Source: an uncultured Pseudomonadota bacterium
Lineage (GTDB): Bacteria > Myxococcota_A > Polyangia > HGW-17
Length of the DNA stretch: 18,735 nt
Reading direction: 5' to 3'
Assembly: GCA_938004375.1 (NCBI GenBank)
Contig: CALKWH010000306.1
Coordinates: forward strand, 1 to 18,735
Below the pieces are notes generated by a model that was not told the origin of the DNA, made no database searches, and saw only the letters and a list, made by a program, of their open reading frames with translations. This document shows positions 1-7,881 of this stretch, in pieces. The position numbers were made by a program, and so were the translations under genes. Each line of letters opens with the position of its first letter. The stretch's first letter is position 1.

Positions 1-27
1 TCCGCGAAGCGCAGTGAAACGGAGCTT

Positions 28-63
28 CCACCGTCACCGGCAGCGGCAGCGTCACCGTCACCG
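28..63. repeat. Six-unit hexanucleotide tandem repeat
   Basis: Six back-to-back hexamers read on the plus strand as CCACCG, TCACCG, GCAGCG, GCAGCG, TCACCG, TCACCG, so all fit a loose K/C-CASCG consensus. The array lies in the 126-base stretch without a gene at the start of the window, about 60 bases beyond the stop codon of the minus-strand MEDS hybrid kinase. It is not inside any supported coding region. A second six-unit hexamer array lies just beyond the other hybrid kinase, at 11575-11612. Function is unknown; slippage-generated intergenic filler is the simplest reading. I see nothing else in positions 1-126. Confidence 0.8.
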
Positions 64-126
64 ATTTTATTGCTTATTGTTTATAATGCGTTTGCCCTGC
101 GTTCGGCGGCCGGTTGTCCGGTCGAT

Positions 127-1878
127 CTACAGAGGGCCTTCGTCCAGGCTGGTCGCCAGGGCGTCGCGCACGACGTCCACCAGCGCGCGGGGCAAAAAGG
201 GCTTGGGCAGGAAGCGGCTGCCGTCGGGCAGGGTGCCGCCCTCCGTGAAGGCGTCGGCGGTGAAACCGGACATGAAGACCGTGGGCAGCGAGGGCCACCG
301 CTCGCGCAACTTGAGGAACAACTCGAAGCCGTTCATGCCGGGCATCACGATGTCGGTGAGCAGCAGGTCGATGGTGAAGGGCGAGCGCTCCAGCGCGGCG
401 AGCAGCTCCCGGGCGCCGGTGAACGCGCGCACGGTGTAGCCCTCGCGTACGAGGACCCGCTCGGAGAGCCGGAGGATGGCCGGCTCGTCCTCGACCAGCG
501 CGACGGTGCGGTCGGGGAGCGAGAGGGCGGCCGGGGCGGCCTCGGTCGTCGTGGGCGGGTCGGCCGCGGGCAGCCAGAGGGCGACCTGGGTGCGGCCCTC
601 GCGGGAGGTCACCTGGAGGTAGCCGCGGTGTCGCTTGACGATCCCCACGACGATGGGCAGGCCCATGCCGTGCTGACCGGTCCGGGTGGTGAAGAAGGGC
701 TCGAAGACGTGGGGCAGCACGCTCGCGGGGATGCCTGGCCCGGAGTCGGTGAACGAGAACAGCACGTAGCGGCCGGGGGGCGGCCCGTCCTGGTCCGTGG
801 AGGGGGCGTCGGCGTTGCGGATCACGACGTTCAGCCTGGTGCCCGGGCCGCCGGCCTGCGCCGCGTTCTGGGCGATCTGGAGGACGGCCTGCTCGAACTG
901 GGCGGGATCCAGGAGCACCGGGCGCACGTCCTCGTCGCAGGACACCTCGATGCTCAGGCGCGGTTGCACGCGGGTGGTGATGAGCTCCACGAGATCGTTC
1001 AGGCGCTCGCAGGGTACCTGGCGCCTCAGTTGCACGGGGTCGTCGGCCGAGAATGCCGCGAGCTGGCCCGCCAGCTGCGCCATGCGGTGCCGGGCGTCGT
1101 GCATGTCGCGCAGGTCCGACCGGAGCCGCGCGGGGAAGTCCGGGGCGTTCTCGAGCAGGTCCATGCCCAGGGAGAGCACGTTGAGCATGTTGTTCAGTTC
1201 ATGGGACAGCCCGCCTGAGAACTGCCGGACCCGGTCGAACAGGCGGCCGGGCTCCTCGGCCTCGGGCTCGGGGGTCTCGCGCCGGGTGAACGGGGGCCAC
1301 AGCCCGCGGGTGGCCAGCCGGGGCTGCCAGGCGGCGGGGAGATAGTGCGGGTTGACCCGGCAGGCGCCGTCCTGCCAGAGGAACGGATGCAGGAACAGGA
1401 TGTTGGGCAGGAACGACGTGGGGAACAGGGACAGGCGGTACAGGCACAGCACGTGGAGCCCGGCGCGCTCGATGAGCTCGTTGATGCGGGTCTCGTACTG
1501 GAACAGGTGGCGTTCGGGGAAGGGCGTCCCGAGCAGCCAGTCTTGGTCGATCACCAGTCGCAGCCCGGTGAAGCCGTCGGCGCGTGCCTGCTCGTGGAGT
1601 CGGGAGATCCCCTCGACCAGGCGGTCCGGGGAGGCGAGCTCCGCGTGTCCGAACACCTCGGAGATGGCGGCGCAGCGTCCCTGGGCGGGCTTTCCCGGGC
1701 CGGGCTCGGGCGCCGGGACCTGAAGGTGATCGGAGAGGATCAGCCAGCGGGCTCCCGCGCGCTGGGCCGCGGAGAGGAACGCCTGGACGGGCACCGTGGT
1801 GTCCGGGTTGTCGTGGAAGAGGACGCACAGGTGCCGCAGGAACAATTCCGGGATGGGGAGGGAGGAGGAAGGGTTCAT
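127..1878 (-). CDS. MEDS-domain hybrid histidine kinase with C-terminal receiver
   Basis: This is a soluble signalling protein of 583 residues. Residues about 12-185 match the MEDS sensory domain known from DcmR and methanogen proteins: an N-terminal HLCVLFHDNP segment, then a GFTGLRLVIDQDW block and a late CLYRLSLF...LFLHPFL block. The kinase core follows, with the phosphoacceptor His226 in SHELNN, an N-box at Asn338, DSGPGIP at 378-384 and GMGLP at 404-408. Residues about 456-575 form a receiver with acidic residues Glu463/Asp464, phosphoacceptor Asp509, Ser537 and Lys559. There is no membrane segment and no DNA-binding output, so a phosphorelay to a separate regulator is inferred. The ATG start has no clear Shine-Dalgarno sequence. 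The ligand of the MEDS domain cannot be told from the sequence. The 92-base gap to the upstream gene suggests its own promoter. Confidence 0.93.
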   Translation of the reverse strand: MNPSSSLPIPELFLRHLCVLFHDNPDTTVPVQAFLSAAQRAGARWLILSDHLQVPAPEPGPGKPAQGRCAAISEVFGHAELASPDRLVEGISRLHEQARADGFTGLRLVIDQDWLLGTPFPERHLFQYETRINELIERAGLHVLCLYRLSLFPTSFLPNILFLHPFLWQDGACRVNPHYLPAAWQPRLATRGLWPPFTRRETPEPEAEEPGRLFDRVRQFSGGLSHELNNMLNVLSLGMDLLENAPDFPARLRSDLRDMHDARHRMAQLAGQLAAFSADDPVQLRRQVPCERLNDLVELITTRVQPRLSIEVSCDEDVRPVLLDPAQFEQAVLQIAQNAAQAGGPGTRLNVVIRNADAPSTDQDGPPPGRYVLFSFTDSGPGIPASVLPHVFEPFFTTRTGQHGMGLPIVVGIVKRHRGYLQVTSREGRTQVALWLPAADPPTTTEAAPAALSLPDRTVALVEDEPAILRLSERVLVREGYTVRAFTGARELLAALERSPFTIDLLLTDIVMPGMNGFELFLKLRERWPSLPTVFMSGFTADAFTEGGTLPDGSRFLPKPFLPRALVDVVRDALATSLDEGPL

Positions 1879-1921
1879 GATGCGGTCACCGGCATGTATG
1901 CTCCCGGGGAAACGAATATTT

Positions 1922-1927
1922 TTTATA
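1922..1927 (-). promoter_or_regulatory. Possible -10 element for the MEDS kinase gene
   Basis: Read on the minus strand, TATAAA lies in an AT-rich patch about 44 bases upstream of the ATG at 1878. No convincing -35 hexamer sits 16-18 bases further upstream, so this is only a weak sigma70-type candidate. It is the only promoter-like element I can see in the 92-base gap 1879-1970. Confidence 0.25.
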
Positions 1928-1970
1928 CGGTAGCCTAACGCGGGGGAAAATCAACCGAAAAAAAATGAAG

Positions 1971-2522
1971 TCAGAATAGCCGGTCCGCGGCGAAGGCGTA
2001 GAACAGGGCGGTGGGGATGCAGCCCAGGACCGTGCCCAGCACGAAGGCGGGCAGCCGCAGGCGCAGGGCGCCGGAGACCAGCGACACCGTGCCGAAGTGG
2101 GAGACCGGCAGGATGCGCAGCACGGTGAGCGCGAGCACGGGGGAGCGGCCCACGAGGGCGTCGCGCACGCGCCCGGCGCCCGGCCGGCCCCGGAAGAACT
2201 CCTCGGCGGCGCCCGAGAAGGACCAGCGGCTCCACGTCCACACAACGACGGCCGCGGCGGTGTCCCCCAGGAGGGTGAGGCCCGCGCCCACGAGGGGGAC
2301 GAACAGGAGCCCGGAGATCACGAGCATGGTGATGCGGGGGATGAACAGCAGCTGGGCCAGAAAGACGAAGGCCGGGAAGAAGAGGGGCCGGTGCTCGACC
2401 CAGGCGGCCAGCTCGGTGCGGTGCAGGACTCCCAGCGTCACGAGGAGGGCCGTGAGGGCCAGGCCGAAAAAGACGCGGATCCCGGGAAGCCGGAGGACGC
2501 CCGGGGAGGCGCTCGCGACCAT
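1971..2522 (-). CDS. TVP38/TMEM64-family (VTT domain) inner-membrane protein
   Basis: A small polytopic membrane protein of 183 residues. Hydrophobic segments fall near residues 14-34, 48-66, 68-100, 128-145 and 150-175. The C-terminal half has the VTT/SNARE-associated signature: an LRILPVSHFG block, a short loop with SGALRLRLPAFVLGT, then a Gly-Cys-Ile-Pro turn and a last helix. Family members such as DedA and TVP38/TMEM64 proteins are linked to lipid scrambling or envelope homeostasis; no substrate can be inferred here. The ATG at 2522 shares bases with the cysS TGA (a TGATG junction), pointing to translational coupling; a GTG one codon earlier is also possible. A T8 run follows the stop on the coding strand but lacks a good hairpin, so a terminator is doubtful. 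Confidence 0.85.
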   Translation of the reverse strand: MVASASPGVLRLPGIRVFFGLALTALLVTLGVLHRTELAAWVEHRPLFFPAFVFLAQLLFIPRITMLVISGLLFVPLVGAGLTLLGDTAAAVVVWTWSRWSFSGAAEEFFRGRPGAGRVRDALVGRSPVLALTVLRILPVSHFGTVSLVSGALRLRLPAFVLGTVLGCIPTALFYAFAADRLF

Positions 2523-4159
2523 CACACCCGGACGTCCCAGGCGGTCCGGCCGGGCATGTCGCGCAACTCGATGCCCCGGGCGTCCAGCTCGAGGCGCAGC
2601 GCGTCGGCGCGGGCGAAGTCGCGCTCGGCCTTGGCGGCGCCGCGTTCGGCGATCTTCTGCTCGATCCAGGCGGCCTCGATCCCGCGCTTTTTCAGTTCAT
2701 GAGCCCGGAAGCGGGCCAGGAAGGCGGCCGGCTCCTCGGAGAAGAGGCCGAGCACGCCGGCGGTCTCGCGCAGCTCGGCCGTCAGCAGGTGGAGCGTGCG
2801 CAGGACCGAGGCCTCTCCGAGCTTCTTCATCTCCTTGGCCTTGAGGGAGACGAGCTCGTTGATGGCGCGGGCGGCCTCGCCCAGCAGCGTGAGGGCGACG
2901 GCGGTGTTGAAGTTGTCGTCCATGGCCTCGCAGAAGCGGTCCTTCAGCCGTCCGGCGATGTGGGTCTGCACCAGCGGCGCCCCGGGGTCCTGGGTCTTCC
3001 CCGCAAGGGTCTTGTCGGCGCGTTCGAGGGTCTGGTAGAAGTACTGCACGCGCTCGGCGGCCACGTCCACGCTGCCGCGCACCCGCTCGCCGGTCTCGTT
3101 GACCCGGGTCCGGGAGAAGTCGATGGGGCTCTGGTAGTGCACCGACAGCACCAGGAGGCGCCACACCTCGGGAAGGGCGAGGCCCAGCGCATCGTGGAGC
3201 GAGAGGAAGTTCCCCAGGGACTTGCTCATCTTGACGCCGTCGACCGTGACGAAGCCGTTGTGCAGCCAGTTGCGGCAGAAGGGCTCGCCGCAGGCTGCCT
3301 CGGCCTGGGCGATCTCGTTCTCGTGGTGGGGAAAGATCAGGTCCTTGCCGCCGCCGTGGATGTCGAACGTGTTTCCAAGATACTGCGTGCTCATCACCGA
3401 GCATTCGATGTGCCAGCCGGGGCGCCCCGGACCCCAGGGGGAGTCCCAGGCGGGCTCGCCGGGCTTCTGCGCCTTCCACAGCGCGAAGTCGGCGCCGTTG
3501 CGCTTGTGCTCGGTGGGGGACACCCGCGCGCCCTCGAGCATGGCGGCCGCGTCGCGCCGCGAGAGCTTGCCGTAGGCGTGGGTGGCACCGTCGTAGGCGG
3601 CCACGTCGAAGTAGACGTCCCCGCCTGCCTCGTAGGCGAAGCCCCGGCCGATGATCCGCTCGATGTACTCGACGATCTGGGGCATGTGGTCGGACACCTT
3701 CGGCTCCACGTCGGGGACGCGCATGGCGAAGCACGAGAAGTCCTCCTGGAACTTCTCGATGAAGTACTCCGACACCACGAGGGCCACGGGCTTGTCCGCG
3801 CGGGCGGCGCGGGCGCGGATCTCCGCGTCGTCGGCGTCGCGCAGGGTCCAGTCCTTCGCGGTGAAGGAGGCGTAGCGATCGGCGCGACGCCAGTCGCCGG
3901 CGGGTCCGGCCTCGATCTCCCGGGCGCGGTCGATGATCTTGTCGTCGACGTCGGTGAAGTTGCGCACGTAGCGGACCGAGTAGCGCTGGTACTCGAGGTA
4001 GCGCACCAGCGCGTCGAAGGACAGCATGGAACGCAGGTGACCGATGTGGCAGCGGTCGTACACGGTCACGCCGCACACGTACATGCCGATGTGGTTGGGG
4101 TCGCGGGTCTCGAGAACCAGCTTCTTTCCAGACAGGACTTCGTCGATCCAGATGGGCAA
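2522..4159 (-). CDS. cysS: Cysteinyl-tRNA synthetase
   Basis: A class I aminoacyl-tRNA synthetase that charges tRNA-Cys in the cytoplasm. The zinc site that selects cysteine is visible as Cys29 in MYVCGVTVYD, Cys253 in WHIECS, His278 and Glu282 in FPHHENEIAQ. The HIGH motif is at 38-41 and KMSKS at 310-314. The protein is 545 residues against 461 for the E. coli enzyme. About 40 of the extra residues form an insertion near residues 82-122, between TDVDDKII and the conserved EKFQEDF helix. The C-terminal anticodon-binding part is present and ends close to the stop. The gene begins 6 bases after the upstream RelA/SpoT-type gene and overlaps the next gene, so it sits inside an operon. No T-box or other leader is visible. 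Confidence 0.97.
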   Translation of the reverse strand: MPIWIDEVLSGKKLVLETRDPNHIGMYVCGVTVYDRCHIGHLRSMLSFDALVRYLEYQRYSVRYVRNFTDVDDKIIDRAREIEAGPAGDWRRADRYASFTAKDWTLRDADDAEIRARAARADKPVALVVSEYFIEKFQEDFSCFAMRVPDVEPKVSDHMPQIVEYIERIIGRGFAYEAGGDVYFDVAAYDGATHAYGKLSRRDAAAMLEGARVSPTEHKRNGADFALWKAQKPGEPAWDSPWGPGRPGWHIECSVMSTQYLGNTFDIHGGGKDLIFPHHENEIAQAEAACGEPFCRNWLHNGFVTVDGVKMSKSLGNFLSLHDALGLALPEVWRLLVLSVHYQSPIDFSRTRVNETGERVRGSVDVAAERVQYFYQTLERADKTLAGKTQDPGAPLVQTHIAGRLKDRFCEAMDDNFNTAVALTLLGEAARAINELVSLKAKEMKKLGEASVLRTLHLLTAELRETAGVLGLFSEEPAAFLARFRAHELKKRGIEAAWIEQKIAERGAAKAERDFARADALRLELDARGIELRDMPGRTAWDVRV

Positions 4160-4165
4160 GGCCGT

Positions 4166-6439
4166 CTACTCCTTGTGGATGAGGATGCGCCGGATCTCCT
4201 TGATGCCGCGCAGCATCTTGATGCAGGAGATCAGGTGCCGCTGGTCCACGGGGGCGTGCTCTGCGAGCCGCAGCTCGATGGAGAGGAAGATGTGGCGCAG
4301 GTTGGAGTTGTCCTGCTCGCGGGAGTCCGCGTGCAGAGAGATGATGTTGAGGTGGTTGCGAGCGATGACGCCCGTGATCTTGCTGGCCAGCCCGACGCCG
4401 TCCTCCACCCAGAGGTCGAGCCCCATCTCGGACCCGAGGGTGATCGACCACTCCACCGGGATGCGCGGCCGGTCGTGGGAGAGCCGGTCGCAGGAGGACC
4501 GGTGAATCTCGATCAGTCCCAGCGTGGAGGACTGGGAGGTGTCGGGGAAGTACTGCATGACCACCTCGCGGTCCACCATGGGGAAGACCGTGCAGCAGTC
4601 GGGCATGCGGTACATGTGGTCGTACAGGGAGCGGACGATCCGGGGAACCTGCATCACCGGGCGCGAGAAGAGGCCGCCCTGCGGGGTGAAGAGGCCGTGG
4701 CTCTCGAGCATCTGGGCGACGGTGAACTTCCCCACGCCCAGGTCGATGATCTCGTCCTGCGTGAGCTGGCGGGGCTCCCCGCGGGCGTCGAACACCTTCT
4801 CGACCGGGATCTGGTGCAGCGCCATGAAGCGCATGAGCACCTCGCGGCCGAGCTCGTAGGCCTTGACCATGAAGTAGGTCTTGACGCGCTCCCGGTAGTG
4901 CTCGACGGCCACCCGGCTGCGCAGCAGGGTGAGCAGGTTCTCCTGGATGAAGGGCTCGTCGGAGGTCTGGACCTCGACGTGCTCGCCGTGTCGAAGCGGG
5001 TACAACGGACTCTCGAAGCGGCCGTTGACCATGGCGCCCTTGCAGTACAACCCCAGGTCCGGATCGAGGACGTAGGCCAGATCGAGCACCGTGCTCCCCG
5101 CGGGCAGTTGGACGATCCGGTCGTGCCGGCAGCGCACGTGGATGTCGGCCACCGCCGAGGAGGTGAGGGACTTCAGGTCCGCGTAGCGCAGGTTCTGGAT
5201 GTCTTGGAAGTTGTCGCGGAAGGCCAGGATGGAGGTGTAGTAGAACTTGCGCCGCTCGGCGTTCTTGAAGTCGCTGAGGATGCCCCAGTCCACCTGCTGC
5301 TCCAGATCCCGCGTGACGATCTCGAGGAGCCAGGTCTGCTTGCGGAAGGACACCGTCGTGGTGAGCGCGCAGTAACCGTTGGCCAGGGGGGACACCACGT
5401 AGTCCTTGAAGGAGTCGGACAGCACGGTGATGCCCGCCGAGGGCATCTCCAGGTGGGCGGAGTGGATGTACCCCACGAGCGCGTACATGTCCGCGATGGT
5501 GGGCACCCGCAGGCGCATGTGCAGCGGCATCGTCTCGAACTGCAGCAGCGTCTTGGAGACAGGATCGAGGTAGTCGGCGATGGTCGGATACAGGTGGATG
5601 AACTTCGTCTCGAGGTGGCCGCCGACCAGCCGCTTGATGACGTCCTGGAGGGCGGTGCGCTCGCGGATGTACACGTGCATCCGCTGGTCGCTCTTGGCCT
5701 TGATCGTCAGGTATTTGTCGGGAAAGAAGGCCGGGATCGAGCGCACCACCAGCTCGGTGGCGATGTGCTTCATCCCGAGGATGGTCGCCAGGCTCGAGTA
5801 GATGTAGAGCGTCTCCTCGCCGTAGCGCTGCTGTTTCTGGACGCGAAAGACGTCCACCGTCTTCATGTTGTCGAGGCGGTCGAAGATCTTGATGATGATG
5901 GTGCGCAGCAGGTTGTCGGACTGGGCGCCGCCGAAGATGCGGAAGAAGGTGAGCACCTTGTCGCGGTCGATGAGGGCCTTGTCCGTGCTCTTCACCTTCG
6001 AGAGGCCGGCGACGATCTCGGCCACGTCGCGGCCGAACTGCCTGCGGATCTCCTTCTCGGTGATCGAGGTGTCCTCGATGGTGTCGTGCAGCAGGGCCGA
6101 GACGATGCCCGCGGAGTCCAGCCCGTGCTCGGCGCAGGAGGTCGCCACCGTGATCGGGTGCTGGACGTAGGGCTCCCCGGTCTTGCGGGGAGCCTGGGCG
6201 GCGTGGGCGTCCATGGAGAACAGCAGGGCCTTCTCGATGGGGCCGAAGACCTCGGGATCGGGACCCCAATGCTTGAGCACGTAGTCGAACAGGTTCAGGC
6301 TGGTGCGTACGAGGGTGGCCAGGTGTTGCTCCCGGACGAGCGGGTCGCTCCAGTGCTCGGACCACCGGTCCCAGACGACCTCCCGGATCTCTGCGGCCAG
6401 CTCGGGAGCCCGTTCGGAAGGGGAGAGAAAGCGGCTCAT
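4166..6439 (-). CDS. RelA/SpoT-family protein with HD hydrolase and degenerate synthetase
   Basis: A long RSH protein of 757 residues that acts on the (p)ppGpp alarmone. The HD hydrolase region keeps its metal residues: His94 in YVQHP, His118/Asp119 and Glu122/Asp123 in HDTIED, Asp187 and Asn191 in the FDRLDNMKT block. The synthetase region (about 275-395) is recognisable from FKDY at 344-347 and NGY at 354-356 but is eroded. The usual YDLLAVRV block with its magnesium-binding Asp reads as MPLHMRLRV, and SLHT reads as ALTT. Glu373 may match the second catalytic acid. A TGS domain (about 432-494), a Cys/His segment (Cys615, Cys616, His646, Cys650) and an ACT domain (about 665-755) complete the regulatory half. 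Hydrolase-only, SpoT-like function is inferred. The gene sits 18 bases after a lipoprotein gene and 6 bases before cysS. Confidence 0.9.
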   Translation of the reverse strand: MSRFLSPSERAPELAAEIREVVWDRWSEHWSDPLVREQHLATLVRTSLNLFDYVLKHWGPDPEVFGPIEKALLFSMDAHAAQAPRKTGEPYVQHPITVATSCAEHGLDSAGIVSALLHDTIEDTSITEKEIRRQFGRDVAEIVAGLSKVKSTDKALIDRDKVLTFFRIFGGAQSDNLLRTIIIKIFDRLDNMKTVDVFRVQKQQRYGEETLYIYSSLATILGMKHIATELVVRSIPAFFPDKYLTIKAKSDQRMHVYIRERTALQDVIKRLVGGHLETKFIHLYPTIADYLDPVSKTLLQFETMPLHMRLRVPTIADMYALVGYIHSAHLEMPSAGITVLSDSFKDYVVSPLANGYCALTTTVSFRKQTWLLEIVTRDLEQQVDWGILSDFKNAERRKFYYTSILAFRDNFQDIQNLRYADLKSLTSSAVADIHVRCRHDRIVQLPAGSTVLDLAYVLDPDLGLYCKGAMVNGRFESPLYPLRHGEHVEVQTSDEPFIQENLLTLLRSRVAVEHYRERVKTYFMVKAYELGREVLMRFMALHQIPVEKVFDARGEPRQLTQDEIIDLGVGKFTVAQMLESHGLFTPQGGLFSRPVMQVPRIVRSLYDHMYRMPDCCTVFPMVDREVVMQYFPDTSQSSTLGLIEIHRSSCDRLSHDRPRIPVEWSITLGSEMGLDLWVEDGVGLASKITGVIARNHLNIISLHADSREQDNSNLRHIFLSIELRLAEHAPVDQRHLISCIKMLRGIKEIRRILIHKE

Positions 6440-6457
6440 GGTTTCAAGGTCCGGTGG

Positions 6458-6997
6458 CTAGGGGATCACACACCCGCGCAGAGAGTCCTGCACCTGGTCC
6501 ACGGTCACGTTGAGGGTCTCGCAGGTATCGGAGAAGGGACACTGGGAGGTCTCCTCGCAGGGATGAAAACAGGTGCGCCGGAAACACCAGCCGGAGGCGC
6601 ATTCCTCGTGCCGGGAGCAGGCGCGCCCCGGCTCGCGGGCCCCGGGAAAGGGCGACGGGATGCAGTAGGTTCCGATGTGGTCCTCGGCGTCGGTCACAGC
6701 CGTGCAGACCTCCCCGGCGCCGGTGCAGTCGCTGGGCAGGTCACAGGCCGAGGAGTCGCCCGGCCCGCACCAGGCGGTGGAGCAGGCCGTCCCTTCCCAG
6801 CAAGTCTTTTCGATGGTCCAGGTGGGGTTCTGACCTTCCGTCTCCTGGCAGACGAGCAGGTTCCTCAAGGATTCCCCGCACTGACGCGCGCCGACCTCGC
6901 AGGGGGGGACGAACAGCGGATCGTAGCCAGGGTTGGGTTCGGTGCAGCCGACGGCGAAGAGCGCGAGCAGGAGGCGCGCGAGGAGACGGACGGTCAT
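6458..6997 (-). CDS. Cysteine-rich lipoprotein
   Basis: A predicted lipoprotein of 179 residues. The N-terminus is a short Arg-containing signal with a hydrophobic core and an AVGC lipobox, Cys18 being the lipidation site. Eighteen further cysteines follow, enough for nine disulphides, in spaced clusters such as CDLPSDCTGAGEVC and CSRHEECASGWC. This style resembles Dickkopf-type Cys-rich modules that are frequent in delta-proteobacterial surface lipoproteins. The ATG at 6997 is chosen because GGAGGT at 7010-7005 lies 7-9 bases upstream, inside the last codons of the preceding gene. A GTG at 7012 would place the signal peptide less well. The start follows the upstream stop by two bases, so the two proteins are probably made together. 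Function is not recognised. Confidence 0.82.
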   Translation of the reverse strand: MTVRLLARLLLALFAVGCTEPNPGYDPLFVPPCEVGARQCGESLRNLLVCQETEGQNPTWTIEKTCWEGTACSTAWCGPGDSSACDLPSDCTGAGEVCTAVTDAEDHIGTYCIPSPFPGAREPGRACSRHEECASGWCFRRTCFHPCEETSQCPFSDTCETLNVTVDQVQDSLRGCVIP

Positions 6998-6999
6998 GA

Positions 7000-7875
7000 T
7001 TAGAACCTCCACTCCAGGTTGATGGCGGCCTTGCCGGGAGCGGCGGACGGGACGACCCGGGGGACGATCGAGGGCTTCTTTGAATAGAGATTATAGAGGC
7101 TCCACCCCGAGAGACCCCCGCCGGCGAGCCCGGTGAGCAGGAAGGTCCAGCCGGCGGCGCCCGTGGCATAGCGCTCCTGGCATTGCCGGGTGGGATAGGG
7201 GGCGTCACAGGTGAAATCGTCATCGATGGCCAGCAGGATGATGCCGGTGACCACCGCGGTGAGGGACAAGGAGGCGCCCATCCACGACCACAGTTTCACC
7301 TGTGGCGGCGTCCGGTCGAAGGGCGGCATGCGGAAAGGCTCCGGCTCGCCCAGCACGCCGACGATCCGGGGGCCCGTCTCGACGGGCGGCTTCACCTCGA
7401 CGGGCGGTTTGGGAGGCTGATCCTTGGCCAGGCGCGCGGCCTCGACAGCCTTCTCCTCCAGTTTGTCGCAGACCTGGGCCTTGAGCTCCGAGAGTCGTTC
7501 CAGGGCCTCGGAGGTGTTGCAGATCTCGCAGGCTCCCTCGAGCTTGAACAGTTCTTCGCCGTTGCGCAGGGTCACGGTGAGTTGGAACGAGTAGTTGTTC
7601 TCGGCCTTGCGGATGTGGGTGCGCAGGTACAGGGGAATGTAGCCCACCTGGAGGAATTTCCAGTCCTTCGGTCCGGGACTCTCGAGCATCAGGTTCTCGA
7701 CTTTATCCTGGAGGAAGGGCATGACCGCGTCCGGGTCCGACCAGGTCGGAGTGAACACCAGGATTTCCTTTTTTTCGTAGGGATTCTCGGTGTTCTGAGC
7801 GAGGACCGCGGGCGCCGCGGTGAGCAATATGGACAGTATGATAAAAAATTGCAGGGCGCGGGTGCGGCGAGGCAT
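7000..7875 (-). CDS. Exported protein with CxxC segment and C-terminal membrane anchors
   Basis: A hypothetical envelope protein of 291 residues. The start at 7875 is preferred because MPRRTRALQF followed by a hydrophobic core and VLA|Q at residue 26 is a clean signal peptide; a longer reading from 7968 would bury it. The mature part holds a globular domain (about 30-140) with a CEIC pair at 116-119 leading into a Leu-rich helix, a Pro-rich linker (about 152-170), and two hydrophobic segments near 197-217 and 240-262 separated by a loop with Cys223 and Cys232. The domain order is reminiscent of Myxococcota envelope proteins that carry PEGA repeats, but no PEGA repeat is seen. It is first in the putative operon with the Cys-rich lipoprotein, the RSH gene and cysS. 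I do not recognise a function. Confidence 0.8.
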   Translation of the reverse strand: MPRRTRALQFFIILSILLTAAPAVLAQNTENPYEKKEILVFTPTWSDPDAVMPFLQDKVENLMLESPGPKDWKFLQVGYIPLYLRTHIRKAENNYSFQLTVTLRNGEELFKLEGACEICNTSEALERLSELKAQVCDKLEEKAVEAARLAKDQPPKPPVEVKPPVETGPRIVGVLGEPEPFRMPPFDRTPPQVKLWSWMGASLSLTAVVTGIILLAIDDDFTCDAPYPTRQCQERYATGAAGWTFLLTGLAGGGLSGWSLYNLYSKKPSIVPRVVPSAAPGKAAINLEWRF

Positions 7876-7881
7876 GCCGGG

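Noticed and set aside
70..1218. A 382-codon plus-strand frame opposite the MEDS kinase
   Set aside because: Gly/Arg/Val/His-rich with no domain, and it opposes a gene with clear kinase and receiver motifs.
1958..1988. Intrinsic terminator after the VTT membrane gene
   Set aside because: There is a T8 run on the coding strand, but the only stem before it (GCCG/CGGC) is four pairs long and too far from the T-run.
2697..6365. A 1222-codon minus-strand frame overlapping cysS and the RSH gene out of frame
   Set aside because: Arg/Pro/Ala-rich translation without any motif, a frame-shifted shadow of the real genes.
2699..7003. A 1434-codon open frame on the plus strand opposite cysS and the RSH gene
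   Set aside because: Its protein is a low-complexity mix rich in Val, Gly, His, Asp and Leu with no domains. It is the antisense of two well-supported genes; long antisense frames are expected at this GC content.
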